Shown here: piece by piece, positions 33,982 through 44,123 of the stretch
Layout: the number at the start of each line of letters is the position of its first letter
Position numbering within the stretch: position 1 is the stretch's first letter
Origin: Ramlibacter terrae
GTDB lineage: Bacteria; Pseudomonadota; Gammaproteobacteria; Burkholderiales; Burkholderiaceae_C
Reading direction: 5' to 3'
Assembly (NCBI GenBank): GCA_013127575.1
Contig: CP053418.1
Location: forward strand, 2,790,001 to 2,854,000
DNA: 64,000 nt
Program-made: the position numbers and the translations under genes
Notes under the pieces: model-generated
Told to the model about the DNA's origin: nothing
Seen by the model: the letters and a program-made list of their open reading frames with translations, nothing else
Database searches by the model: none

Positions 33982-36132
33982 TCAGGCGGCGTCCGGCGCC
34001 GCCTGCACGGTGGCGCCGTTGAGGCCCACCTTCGAATCGAAGTTGAAGCAGGCCGCTTCGAACGAGCGGATCTCGAACAGCGCTTCCTTCAGGCTCATCT
34101 CGCCCGCTTCCATCAGCTTGCCGGCGAGGTGCTCGGTCAGCGGCTTCAGCCGCGCCAGCAGCGCCTTGGTCTCCCCGTAGAGCCGCTCGCTCTGCAGCTC
34201 CATGATCGATCGAGCGCGTTTCCTCGTCGACCGTGCGGGTGCCGTGGCCGTCGTTGAGCGCGCCGAAGTTCAGCCGCGTCTTGCGGTACATGCCCATTTC
34301 GGCCACCGCGTGGTGCAGCAGCTTGGTCACGCGGGTGATGTCGTTGTGGGCGCCGTTGGTGGTGCCCTCCTCGCCGAAGAACAGTTCCTCGTTGGCCATG
34401 CCGCCCAGCAGCACCCGCACGTCGTGCTCGATGTCGGCCTTGGTCTTGAGCAGGTTGGAGCCCTGCTTGTGGAACACGAAGCCCAGCGCGTTGTTGCGCG
34501 GATTGGCCTTGAGCGAGATCTTGATCGTCTTCATCTCGGCCTGCAGCTTTTCCCAGTCGCCGCCGGCCTGCTTGCGCTCGAGTTCGAAGTCGACCAGAAG
34601 TGGCCCCACTCGTGGATGGCGATGATGCGGCGGTCGCGGTCGCGCTCCTTGGTGGTGTTGGTGTTGACGTTGCCGACCATCACGCGCTCGGCGGCCTGCA
34701 TCAGCGTTTCGGTGTCGATCAGGTCACCCGCCTGCACCGCGGTGATGCCGGCCTGGTTGATGATGGTTTCGAGGTCCGCGGGGCTGCGGCCCTCGGTGAT
34801 TTCCACGAGGTGGCGCAGGTCGAGGCCGTCGGCCACCTTGTCGCAGCGCTGCTCCGGGTAGTGTTCGACGATCGCGCGGCGCTCTTCCTTGTTGGGCAGG
34901 CGGAAGTCGACCTTCATCTGGAAGCGGCGCAGCATGGCGTCGTCCATCGGCATCGACTCGCTGTTGAAGTTGGACGCCACGATCCAGATGATCTCGGCCT
35001 CGCTCTTGGTGCGCACGCCGTCGAGGATGGCCAGCAGCATGTTCTGCGTGTCGTCGTCGAACTTGCGGTGGCCGCCGCGCTTCATGAAGAGGTCCTGCGC
35101 CTCGTCGAGGAAGACGATGCAGCGCTTGCGGCGCTTCGCCATGGCCACGATGCGGCCCAGCGTGTTGGCGCCGCCGGCGACGAAGCCGGTTTCCGGTTGG
35201 CCGCCGAGTGGAACAGGATCGGCAGGTTCAGTTCCTTGGCGGGTAGCTGGCCAGCTTGGTCTTGCCGGTGCCGGCCGGGCCGCTGAACATCACGTTGAAC
35301 GGCTTGTGGATGCCGTATTCGGCGTACTCCGCGCGGCGCTCGTACTGGTCCTTGATCTGCCGCACTTCGGACTTGATGTCGTCCATGCCGACGAGGTCGC
35401 CGATGGAGCCGTGCACTGGTTGGGTTCGAGGAAGCGCAGCGACTTGAACTGGCCCTTGAGGTGGAAGGCCGGGAAGCCGAGCAGGCCCAGCGTCAGCGCG
35501 GCCGACAGGGCGCCGCTCACGCCGGCTTTCCAGCCGTCCTTCTCGGACTGCGGGCGCGCGCCGGCGAAGCGCTCGTCGAGGCGTTCGAGCAACGCGGTGC
35601 TCGACGCGCTCAGTTCGGCGCGCGGGATGAAAACCAGCTTGGCGCCCCGGGGCGCGTTGACCGCCTTGTCGGCGAAGATCTTGGTCTCCATGTCGCTCGG
35701 GTAGTAGGCGTACTGCGTGCCCTGCGACTCGATCAGGAGGATGCGCTCGGAGACGTTCCACATCAGCGGCTTGTAGACCACCGTGATGCGGTCGACCGGC
35801 CCGGCCTCGAGGAAGCCCAGCACCGAGCCGGTGCCGAACACCACCGGCAGCTTTTCATTGAGCGTCCACAGCGCGTCGCTGCCGGACGCACCCGCCATGG
35901 CCTTGACCTGCTCGGCGACCGCCGCCTGGCGCTGCCACAGCACGAAGGAATAGCTGCCGGTGACGGGGATCAGGATCGCGACCAGCACCACCATCATCTT
36001 GATGACGGACGACTGGATCGAGAACCAGTCTGGACGCGGCCGGCGAACTTGCGCAGGCCGGCCCACGGGGAGGCGGCCTGCTCCCCGGCCGGGGGTTTCA
36101 GCGGAATCCTGCTTGGCGGACAGATCGGACAT
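33982..36132 (-). CDS. FtsH-like membrane AAA+ metalloprotease, divergent (frameshifted)
   Basis: About 720 residues. After a polar N-terminus comes a membrane helix (SSVIKMMVVLVAILIPVTGSYS), a large putative periplasmic region of about 170 residues, a second helix (GALSAALTLGLLGFPAFHL), and an AAA domain with Walker A GPAGTGKTK, Walker B CIVFLDEAQD and a sensor/arginine region (DDAMLRRFQMKVDF). A peptidase M41-type domain carries HEWGH (zinc, catalytic Glu) and a later Asp in NGAHNDITRV. Breaks near 34597 and 36028 are CCTGG losses; others occur. It differs from FtsH in the long periplasmic loop and the HEWGH form. Probably a second, specialised membrane protease. Confidence 0.8.
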
Positions 36133-36459
36133 GGGCTTCTGGATGGGACGAGAGGGCCGGACGACATCGGGCCTTCTTGTCAGAGTCATCCTACAAAAAG
36201 GGTTCCACACTGGCGAGTGAAAAGATGTGTCCGGGGGCGGTCGGCACCCGCTCGTGAGAAATTCACGGAAAGAGGTGTTGGCTTTTCGCCTCGTTCCCCT
36301 TCGGGGGTGCGACCAGGGGAACTGGGCACGGCTTGTGCAATCACACCCTGTGAGCCGGGTTCTTTTTCAAGTTTCTTTCCCGGCTATTCATCCCTCGGCG
36401 CCTTCATGGCCCCGAGGGATTTTTTATTGTGCCGGGTTCGGAATGCCCAAGAATGCGGC
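36133..36459 (+). promoter_or_regulatory. leader region of the dehydratase operon, ending in a terminator
   Basis: A 327-base gap that is less GC-rich than its surroundings. It has a TCCTACA at about 36186, an inverted pair GTTCCCC...GGGGAAC (about 36292-36323), a CCGGG...CCCGG pair, and then TCCCTCGG / CCGAGGGA with TTTTTT (36391-36426), a classic terminator 34 bases before the ilvD-like start. No ORF on the + strand precedes it, so it may be a regulatory leader or a small RNA gene. The + strand promoter is not identified. Confidence 0.5.
36391..36426 (+). terminator. terminator or attenuator upstream of the IlvD-like gene
   Basis: Eight-base arms TCCCTCGG and CCGAGGGA enclose CGCCTTCATGGCC and are followed directly by TTTTTT. 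Position, between a possible leader and the gene, suggests attenuation or the end of a small RNA. Confidence 0.75.
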
Positions 36460-38191
36460 ATGGCCGAAAAACTCCAGAAGCTCCGCAGCCAGCGCTGGCT
36501 CGCCCGCGACGAATTCCGTTCCTTCAACCACCGCTCCCGCGTGATGCAGATGGGCTTCGGCCCCGAGGACTGGCAGGGCAAGCCGGTCATCGCCATCCTG
36601 AACAACTGGAACGACTACAACCCCTGCCACCAGCACTTCAAGCAGCGGGTGGACGACGTCAAGCGCGGCGTGCTGCAGGCCGGCGGCTTCCCGCTCGAGT
36701 TGCCGACGGTTTCGCTGGGCGAGGCGATCATCAAGCCGTCCGCCCTGCTCTATCGCAACATGCTGGCGATGGAGATCGAGGAGATGATCCGCGCCTACCC
36801 GGTGGACGGCGTGGTGCTGATGGGGGCTGCGACAAGACCACGCCGGCCATGCTGCTCGGCGCCACCAGCGCCGACCTGCCCGCCATCTTCCTGCCGGCCG
36901 GCCCGATGCTGCGCGGCATGTCGCGCGGGCAGACGCTCGGCTCCGGATCCGACGCCTTCAAGAACTGGGACGAGCGGCGCGCCGGCGCCATCACCGAGCC
37001 GCAGTGGATGTCGATCATCGGCGGCATCGCGCGGAGTTCCGGCACCTGCATGACGATGGGGACGGCGAGCACGATGACCTCGATCGCCGAGGCGCTCGGC
37101 ATGTCGCTGCCGGGCGCGTCCTCGATTCCCGCCGTCGACGCGAGCCACCAGCGGATGGCGGCGGCCGTCGGCCGTCGCATCGTGGAGATGGTCAACGAAG
37201 ATGTGCGCCCCTCGGCCATCCAGACGCACGACGCCTTCCTCAACGCCATCACGGTGGCGATGGCGCTGGGCTGCTCCACCAACGCCATCATCCACGTGAT
37301 CGCGCAGGCGCGGCGCGCGGGCCGGCCATCGGGCTGGACGACTTCGACCGCGTGAGCCGCGAGGTGCCGGTGCTCGCGAACATCCGCCCGAACGGCACCA
37401 GCCAGTACCTGATGGAAGACTTCTACTACGCCGGCGGGCTGACGGCGCTGATGCAGCGGCTGAAGCCCTTCCTGCGGCTGGACGCGCGCACCGTCAGCGG
37501 CCGCACGCTGGGCGAGGACATCGAGTCCGCGGAGTGCTTCAACGACGACGTGATCCGCCCGCTGGCCAACCCGGTCTACGCCGAGGGCTCGCTGGCCGTG
37601 CTGCGCGGCAACCTGGCGCCGGACGGCTGCGTGATCAAGCCTTCGGCCATGAGCGCGAAGTACCTGAAGCACTCCGGCCCCGCGCTGGTGTTCGACGACT
37701 ATCCCAGCCTGAAGAAGATGCTGGACGACGAGAACGCCGACGTCACCGAAGACCACGTGATCGTGCTGCGCAACACCGGGCCCAAGGGCGGCCCGGGCAT
37801 GCCGGAATGGGGAATGATCCCGGTGCCGCAGAAGCTGATCAGGCAGGGCGTGCGCGACATGCTGCGCATCAGCGACTGCCGCATGAGCGGCACCAGCTAC
37901 GGCGCGTGCGTGCTCCACGTGGCGCCGGAAGCCTTCGTCGGCGGCAACCTGGCGCTGGTGCGCACCGGCGACCGCATCAGCGTGGACGTGCATGCCCGCA
38001 CGATCCACATGGAGGTGCCGGAGGACGAACTGGCCCGCCGCCGCGCCGCCCGGGTGGCGCCCGCGCCGCGCTTCGGCCGCGGCTACGGCTGGATGTTCCA
38101 GCAGCACATCCTGCAGGCCGACCGGGGCTGCGACATGGACTTCCTGCAGACGCAGTTCGGCGAAACGGCGGGCGAGCCGGATATCTTCTGA
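36460..38191 (+). CDS. IlvD/Edd family dehydratase, sugar-acid type (frameshifted)
   Basis: An Fe-S dehydratase of about 577 residues. NNWNDYNPCHQHFKQRVDDV carries one cluster Cys, GGCDKTTPAMLLG the second, and SGTCMTMGTASTM the third. GPKGGPGMPEW and DCRMSGTSYGACVLHVAPEA are the substrate-site segments. Sequence and the HH-like details fit L-arabinonate/other sugar-acid dehydratases better than dihydroxy-acid dehydratase. Breaks near 36828 (G-run) and 37324 (CCTGG) are present. It is ten bases upstream of a D-tartrate dehydratase gene and shares its operon. Confidence 0.85.
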
Positions 38192-38201
38192 CGGGAGTGA
38201 C

Positions 38202-39362
38202 ATGAAAATCGTCGAAATCCGCGAGAAGACCGTTCCCATCGCGTCCCCCATCCGCAACGCCTACATCGACTTCAGCAAGATGACGCTGAGCCTGGTGGCC
38301 GTCATCACCGACGTGGTCCGCGACGGCAAGCCGGTGGTGGGCTACGGCTTCAACTCGAACGGCCGCTACGGCCGGGGCATGCTGATGCGCGAGCGCTTCC
38401 TGCCCCGCATCCTGGAAGCGCAGCCCGACACGCTGCTGGACGAGCGCGGCATCCTCGATCCGCACAAGGTGTGGGACGCCATGTACCGGAACGAGAAGCC
38501 CGGCGGGCACGGCGAGCGCTCCGTGGCGATCGGAACGATCGACATGGCGGTCTGGGACGCCGTCGCCAAGATCGAAGCCAAGCCGCTGTTCCAGCTGCTG
38601 GCGGACCGTTACGGCGACGGCACCGTCAACCGCAAGGTGTTCGTCTATGCGGCCGGCGGCTACTACTACCCCGGCAAGGACGACGCGCAGCTCAAGGACG
38701 AGATGCGCAGCTACCGGACCGCGGCTACTCGGTCGTGAAGATGAAGATCGGCGGCGCGTCGCTCGGCGAAGACCTGCGCCGCATCGAGTCGGTGCTGTCG
38801 ATCTGGGCGACGGGCAGCGCCTGTGCGTCGACGCCAACGGGCGCTTCGACCTCGACGCGGCGATCTCGTACGCCAAGGCGCTCTCGCAGTACAACCTGTT
38901 CTGGTACGAGGAAGCCGGCGACCCGCTCGACTACGAGCTGCAGGCCACGCTGCGCAACTACTACCGGAACCCCATGGCCACCGGCGAGAACCTGTTCTCG
39001 ATGCAGGACGCGCGCAACCTGGTGCGCTACGGCGGCATGCGCCCCGACCGCGACTGGCTGCAATTCGACTGCGCGCTGTCGTACGGCCTCGTGGAGTACC
39101 TGCGCACGCTGGAGATGCTCCGCCAGCACGGCTGGTCGCCGAGCCGCTGCGTGCCCCACGGCGGCCACCAGATGTCGCTGAACATCGCCGCGGGCCGGGG
39201 CTCGGCGGCAACGAGTCGTACCCCGACCTGTTCCAGCCCTACGGCGGCTTCCCCGACGGCGTGACGGTCGACAACAGCTTCGTGACGATGCCGGACCTGC
39301 CCGGCATCGGCTTCGAGGGCAAGTCGGACCTGATCCGGGAGATGCGCGCGCTCTCGGCCTAG
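38202..39362 (+). CDS. tarD: D(-)-tartrate dehydratase, enolase superfamily (frameshifted)
   Basis: It dehydrates D-tartrate to oxaloacetate. The N-terminal capping domain is PISSPIRNAYIDF-like (PIASPIRNAYIDFSKMTLSL). The barrel carries the KxK pair in VVKMKIGGAS, the metal ligands in CVDANGRF and later acidic residues, and the catalytic His in PHGGHQMSLNIAAG. It ends YPDLFQPYGGFPDG and DLPGIGFEGKSDL. The match to characterised TarD sequences is recalled, not searched. Breaks near 38716, 38808 and 39199 are CCTGG losses; repaired length is about 387. It follows the IlvD-like gene and converges on a minus-strand gene. Confidence 0.8.
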
Positions 39363-40809
39363 GTTTCGCGCACGGCCTCGCGGATCGCGCGCTCCAGCTT
39401 GCCCTCGGCCATCAGCTGCGCGGCGAGGTCGTGCCGGGAGATGCCCGGCATGGCGATGAGGTGCGTGTTCGGAACGCCGTCGAGGTTCTGCGCATGGGCG
39501 CGGTCCTGCGGCATGTCGGCGCCGTAGTACAGCAGCACGCGCGGCGCCCCTCCTGCTGGAGTTCGTCGCGCAGGTTGCGCAGCAGGTGCGGAACCTCGGT
39601 TCGCAGGCGATGGCCGATGGTGGTGCCGCGCGCGTCGAACCTGCGCACCATGTCGAGGTCGGTCGTCGTCGGTGGCGCGAAGGCCAGCACGGTGTCGGCC
39701 TGCAAGGCGGCCGCGTACTGGAGCGCCCCGTAGCCGCCGGCCGAACTCCCCATGCAGTACAGCTCCGTGGCGCCCAGCTCCTGCTGCAGCGCGCGCAACC
39801 CGACGACCGTCTCTTCGTAGTTCGCCCCCAGCTCCGCGACGCCCTTCAGGTACAGCAGCCGCTGGAAGTCGCGCAGGTACACCACGTGCATCGGCAGCTC
39901 GCGCAGCATGGCGTCGAGCACCGTGACCGGCATGCCCCCGGCCTCGCCGGCGAGGCCGGTGAAGACCAGCAGCATTTTGTGCGCGCCGGGCGAACGGCGC
40001 ACGAACAAGCCCTGCGCCGAATCGCCGTGCAACAGCGCCATCAGCGCGTCGGGTTCCGCACGGAACGGCACCGGCACCATCGCGCCATCGGGACCCGCAT
40101 AGGCCTTGCCTTCGAGAAAGGCGAGGCGGCCTTGCGCGACGGCCCTGTCGTCTTCGCCGAGCTCGGGGTGCACCAGGACGTGGTCGCGCAGGATGGCCCG
40201 CGCCGTCGCCTTGCGGCCGATGCTGGCGCAGATCTGCGCCTTGGCCTGCAGCAGGCCCAGCGAGGAAGGCCAGCGCTGCAGGCCCTGCTCCACCGCCTCC
40301 GGGGCCGACTCCTCGCGCAGGCAATCGCGCTGCATGCGCGACAGGGCCATCAGCACCTTGGGCGTGGCGTTTTCATCGCGGGAGAAGACGGCGAGGTAGC
40401 GCTGCCCGTAGGCCAGCGCGCGGTGCATGTCGCCGGTGGCGGCGGCACAGCGGATCGCGCGCCTCAGCAGGCGCGGCAGCTCGCCGAGCCGGGCCAGCGC
40501 GGCGTCGAGAACTTCGACGGCCTCGGCCGGGCGCCCGTCCGCCAGCAGCAGCCGCGCAAGCTCCAGCACGTGGCGCGCGCTCCGCCCCTTGCGCAACGCG
40601 ACGACGCGCTCCATGGAGGCGACCGCTTCGCCCAGTTCCTTCTGCTGCTCCGCCACCTCCGCGCGGACGAGGAAGCCGCGGTAGGCCTTGGGGTTGGCCG
40701 TGATGTAGTCGTCGATCAGCCTGCGGGCTTCGGCGAGATCGCCTTGCGCCAGCATCGTCCTGGCGGCGGCGAGCAGCTCTGGCGGCTGCTCTCGGTACTG
40801 CGTGGTCAT
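39359..40809 (-). CDS. TPR protein with alpha/beta-hydrolase domain (frameshifted)
   Basis: About 483 residues. The N-terminal two thirds is a helical repeat array of the TPR kind (LLAAARTMLAQGDLAEARRL; AEVAEQQKELGEAVASMERV; LELARLLLADGRPAEAVEVL). The C-terminal third is an alpha/beta hydrolase: MLLVFTGLAGEAGGMP, the nucleophile elbow YCMGSSAGGYGAL (Ser), and a late segment HLIAMPGISRHDLA with a plausible catalytic His. One base is missing in a G-run near 39550. Cytosolic. The substrate is unknown; the combination suggests a cell-surface or glycan-related esterase (weak inference). Confidence 0.7.
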
Positions 40810-40968
40810 CCGGTTCCTCGGTAAGGCCCGGATTCTGCACGACCGCGCTCGCCATCCGCCGCGGGAATTTCTCCTGTAGGACCGCGCCGCGACCGTGTAA
40901 CGCTGCCCACACACGTGCGTGCCGCCGCAGCACACTTGCGCTCCAGAGCAGTGCCGGGGAGTTGGAGC

Positions 40969-41295
40969 ATGGAAAAGGTCTGGGGTCCGGTGAATGGTTT
41001 CTACGTCGCGGCCTACGCGGCGCCGGCCGGCGACGGCGAGCATTTCTGCAGCTACGCCAAGGTGTGCTGGAACAAGCCCGACAACTACTGGGACGCCGAC
41101 TGCGCTTTCAAGATCTTCGGCGGCGAGAACCATCGCACCGCCGAAGGCGCCCTGAGCTGGGTCGCGCTCGAAGCGCGCAACGAGATCACGCACCTGCCGA
41201 GCCATGCCAAGACGCTCGCCGAGCAGCGCCGCCGCGACCAGATCCCGATCCCGCGCCTGTTCGTCACCTCGTTCTTCCGCCACCGCATGGCGTGA
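40969..41295 (+). CDS. conserved protein of unknown function
   Basis: An intact 108-residue soluble protein: MEKVWGPVNGFYVAAYAAPA, FCSYAKVCWNKPDNYWDADC, FKIFGGENHRTAEGALSWV and a basic C-terminus (PRLFVTSFFRHRMA). Three Cys and many aromatic residues. It starts after GGGGAGTTGGAGC, a clear ribosome site. No family recognised; similar small proteins occur in Burkholderiales. Confidence 0.68.
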   Translation: MEKVWGPVNGFYVAAYAAPAGDGEHFCSYAKVCWNKPDNYWDADCAFKIFGGENHRTAEGALSWVALEARNEITHLPSHAKTLAEQRRRDQIPIPRLFVTSFFRHRMA

Positions 41296-41387
41296 CCGCG
41301 CGATCCTGTAGCGCGCAACCCACATCGGCCACCGGAACCGACATGCCACGCTGGACGCGCCCGCCCGCAGCTATAACATTGATAGCG

Positions 41388-41840
41388 ATGGCCGATCCGG
41401 TGCCCACCTATTACGACGTCCTGCAGGTCGAGCGCGATGCCTCGGCGGACCGCGTGCGCGCCGCTTACCGCAAGCTGGCGCAGAAGTACCACCCCGACAA
41501 GATGCCGGGCAACGCCAATGCTTCGCGCGCCATGGCCGCGATCAACGCCGCGTACGAAGTGCTGTCCGACGGGCATCGCCGCGCCGAGCACGACCTGTGG
41601 ATCCGGCGGGCGGAACGCGGGGCTTCGGCGAGCGCGACGCCCTCGACTCCCCTGAGCCTGTGGGGCTTCCTGCATCCCGCCCGCAACTGGGCGTGGTACC
41701 TGCTGGGCGGCACCATGGTGTTCGCCGTCGGGACGATCACGACGGCCCTGTACCTCACCTCGATGCCGGCCCGCGCGGCCACGCCCGTCGCCGAGTCCTG
41801 CAAGCTCGAAGCCACCGCTCCCCGCTGCAGCCACCGCTGA
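41388..41840 (+). CDS. membrane-anchored J-domain protein
   Basis: An intact protein of about 150 residues. An N-terminal J domain (TYYDVLQVERDASADRVRAA, AYRKLAQKYHPDKMPG with the HPD motif, AYEVLSDGHRRAEHD) stimulates a DnaK ATPase. A single membrane helix follows (NWAWYLLGGTMVFAVGTITT), then a short tail with Cys. A TATAAC sequence at about 41372 may be the -10 of its promoter. ATG 41388 is chosen because the J domain starts directly after it; ATG 41343 is possible. Membrane co-chaperone of unknown client. Confidence 0.82.
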   Translation: MADPVPTYYDVLQVERDASADRVRAAYRKLAQKYHPDKMPGNANASRAMAAINAAYEVLSDGHRRAEHDLWIRRAERGASASATPSTPLSLWGFLHPARNWAWYLLGGTMVFAVGTITTALYLTSMPARAATPVAESCKLEATAPRCSHR

Positions 41841-41843
41841 GCC

Positions 41844-41866
41844 GCATCCTCCGTGCCGGAGGATGC
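41844..41866. repeat. inverted repeat after the J-domain gene
   Basis: GCATCCTCC-GTGCC-GGAGGATGC, nine-base arms, directly after the stop. There is no T-tract, so it may be a 3' mRNA stabiliser rather than a terminator. Confidence 0.6.
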
Positions 41867-41950
41867 TGACGGGCAGAACCTCCCCGGTCCGATGCCGCGC
41901 CCGCGCGCCGGGCGCCACCTTGTCTGCAACACAGTCAAGGAGGTCACCCC

Positions 41951-42424
41951 ATGAACCGCAAAGCTTCCCTCGCGGCCACCGCCGCCGCCCTCTTCGGCCT
42001 CGCAGGCGCAGCGCATGCCGTGCCTGCCGTCGTGGCCACCACTCCCGCGCCGCAGGTCATCGTGATGCAGAGCGCGCCGCCGCCGCCGGTGTACGAACAG
42101 GCGCCCGGCGCCCGCCCCGGCTACGTCTGGGCCCCGGGCCACTATGAATGGCAGAACGGCCGGTACTTGTGGACGTCGGGCCGCTGGATCGACGACCGCC
42201 CGGCTGGCGCTGGCAGGAAGCGCGCTGGCAACAGCGGCCGGACGGCTCGTGGCAGCTGGTGGGCGGCCAGTGGATCCGCACCGAAGCGGCGTACGTCGAA
42301 CGCGGCGGGCCCGGCGGTGACCGAGGACCGCGACGGCATCGCCAACCGCGACGACCGCGACCGCGACGGCGACGGCGTGCGCAACCGCGACGACGACTTC
42401 CCGCGCGACCCGACGCGCAACTAA
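41951..42424 (+). CDS. YXWGXW-repeat secreted protein with Asp-rich tail (frameshifted)
   Basis: A signal peptide (ASLAATAAALFGLAGAAHA) is followed by a WXXGXW/YXWxxGH repeat: GYVWAPGHYEWQNGRYLWTSG, then RPGWRWQEARWQQRPDGSWQ and LVGGQWI. The end is a calcium-binding-like stretch, EDRDGIANRDDRDRDGDGV. The frame is lost at a CCWGG near 42199 and regained near 42325; repaired length is about 158. Such proteins are exported and sit in the envelope; role unknown. Confidence 0.72.
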   Translation: MNRKASLAATAAALFGLAGAAHAVPAVVATTPAPQVIVMQSAPPPPVYEQAPGARPGYVWAPGHYEWQNGRYLWTSGRWIDDRPAGAGRKRAGNSGRTARGSWWAASGSAPKRRTSNAAGPAVTEDRDGIANRDDRDRDGDGVRNRDDDFPRDPTRN

Positions 42425-42873
42425 GCGGCCGCGAGCGCGGTGTCGAGCTTGGCGAAGGTCATGCTCCAGCCGCGCTCGTGGTTGTCGCGGGCGGCCTGGT
42501 CGAAGAAGCGCGTCTGGCGAAAGTCCAGTTCGGTGCCGTCTTCCACCGGCCGCAGCCGCACCGCGATCTGAGAGACGCGGTCGGGCGTGCTCTGCCAGGC
42601 CCAGCTGAAGACCAGTTCACGAAGGGGATCGACTGCGACGTATTCGCCGCGCACCTCGTGCTCCTCGCCGTCGGGCGTGCGAAAGCGGACACGGTAGCGG
42701 CCGCCCTTGCGGACATCCAGCTCCGCCACCGTCACGGAATTCATCTCGCCCGGGCCGAACCACTGGCTCAGCGCTTGCGGGTCGGTCCACGCGGCCCAGA
42801 CTTTGTCACGGGCGACGGGATAGCGCCGGACGATGTGGAGCTCCGGCTTCTCGCCGACGGTTCCCCGGGCCAT
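42421..42873 (-). CDS. SRPBCC/AHSA1-type protein
   Basis: An intact 150-residue START-like ligand-binding protein: LHIVRRYPVARDKVWAAWTD, ALSQWFGPG, RYRVRFRTPDGEEHEVRGEY, and GTELDFRQTRFFDQAAR. Genes of this type follow ArsR genes very often. It overlaps the ArsR gene by about 106 bases. Together with two VOC proteins and a GFA protein it forms an operon whose chemistry is unknown. Confidence 0.85.
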   Translation of the reverse strand: MARGTVGEKPELHIVRRYPVARDKVWAAWTDPQALSQWFGPGEMNSVTVAELDVRKGGRYRVRFRTPDGEEHEVRGEYVAVDPLRELVFSWAWQSTPDRVSQIAVRLRPVEDGTELDFRQTRFFDQAARDNHERGWSMTFAKLDTALAAA

Positions 42874-43204
42874 GGCTTCACTTCCTCCCGGTGGTACAGA
42901 TAGCGGCCGAGCGCGTCGAGCTGCGCGGTCCAGAACTTCTCGTAGTGCGCGAGCCACATGGCGGCATCCTCCAGCGCGCCGGGCGCCAGCGCGCAGCGCA
43001 CGGTGCGTCCTTCCTTTTCGCGCTGCACCAGCCCGGCGTCTTCCAGCACCCGCAGGTGCTTCATGAAGCCGGGCAGCGACATGCCGTGCGGCTGCGCGAG
43101 GTCGCTGACGCTGGCCGGCCCGCGCGCGAGCTGTTCCACCACGCCGCGCCGCGTCGCATCGGACAGCGCCCAGAACACTGGTCGAGGACCGCGCTGTCCG
43201 TCAC
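42768..43204 (-). CDS. ArsR family regulator (frameshifted)
   Basis: About 145 residues. FWALSDATRRGVVEQLARGP and SVSDLAQPHGMSLPGFMKHL form the winged helix, and EKEGRTVRCALAPGALEDAA is the wing and dimer part. It starts at GTG 43204, overlapping the VOC stop (GTGA); one CCAGG loss near 43179 breaks the frame. The C-terminal 35 codons overlap the SRPBCC gene in another frame, as is usual for this gene pair. No metal-binding Cys pair is visible, so it probably senses an organic ligand. Confidence 0.85.
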
Positions 43205-43601
43205 GCGCAGCCTTGCCGGTCGAGCGGCTGCAGGATGCTCAGGCGGTTGTGCTCGGTGTCGAAGAAGGCCACGTACTGCCCGATGCCGGGGATCTCCATC
43301 GGCTCGCCGAGCACTTCGCCGCCGGCGCGGTTCACCGCCGCCATGGCCGCGCCGATGTCGGGCACGGCGATCACCACGGACGGATGCTGCGCCGGCATGG
43401 CCGGATCGCGCGGGAAGAAACCGCCGTTGATGGCGCCGCGCGGCATGTCCGGCATCGCGTCCTCCGTGGCCGTGGTGGCCAGGACGTAGTTGCCCATCTC
43501 TGGCCGAGCTGCTGCAGCTTCCAGCCGAAGGCGGCTTCGTAGAACCGGCTGATGCGGCCGGCGTCGTCATAGGGCATCTCGAAATGCACGACGGGATTCA
43601 T
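43201..43601 (-). CDS. VOC family (glyoxalase-like) protein (frameshifted)
   Basis: A 133-residue vicinal-oxygen-chelate protein: VVHFEMPYDDAGRISRF, GGFFPRDPAMPAQHPS, VAVPDIGAAMAAV-like dimer motif (VIAVPDIGAAMAAVNRAG), GQYVAFFDTEHNRLSIL with the metal Glu/His region. One CCAGG loss near 43499 breaks it. Third of five operon genes on this strand. Confidence 0.84.
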
Positions 43602-43616
43602 GGTGGGTTCTCCGGT

Positions 43617-44113
43617 TCAGGCGCCGTCGTGGGCACGGCGCAGGGGTTCGAGGTCGAGCTTCTTCATCTGCAGCATGGCCGCGAAGGTGCGTTCGGATTT
43701 CGCGCGGTCGGTGTCGAGGATCCATTCCAGCAACTGCTTCGGCACCACCTGCCATGACAGCCCGAAGCGGTCTTTCAGCCAGCCGCACTGCTGCGCGGCG
43801 GGGTCGCCGCCGGCGGAGAGCGCCGACCAGTAGTGGTCCAGTTCCTCCTGCGAGTCGCACATGACCTGCAGCGAGACGGCCTCGTTAAACTGGAAGATGG
43901 GGCCGCCGTTCAGCGCCGTGAAGGCTGGCCCGCCAGTTCGAAGGCGACGGTCATCACGCTGCCCGGCTTGCCGCCGTGGATCTCCGGCCGACGTCGCCGT
44001 AGCGCGCCACGGGTGATGCGCGAGCGCGGGAAGACTTCGCAGTAGAAGCGCGCGGCTTCTTCGCCCCGGTGGTCGAACCAGAGGCAGGGAACGATCTTCG
44101 AGACGATTTCCAT
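43617..44113 (-). CDS. VOC family, PhnB-type protein (frameshifted)
   Basis: A 166-residue PhnB-like protein (non-catalytic VOC group): KIVPCLWFDHRGEEAARFY, PGSVMTVAFELAG, and CDSQEELDHYWSALS near the centre, WLKDRFGLSWQVVPKQLLEW at the end. Breaks near 43985 and 44010 (one and two bases) and 43924 are CCTGG/CCAGG losses. Paired with the next VOC gene in the operon. Confidence 0.85.
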
Positions 44114-44123
44114 GGGGTTTCCT

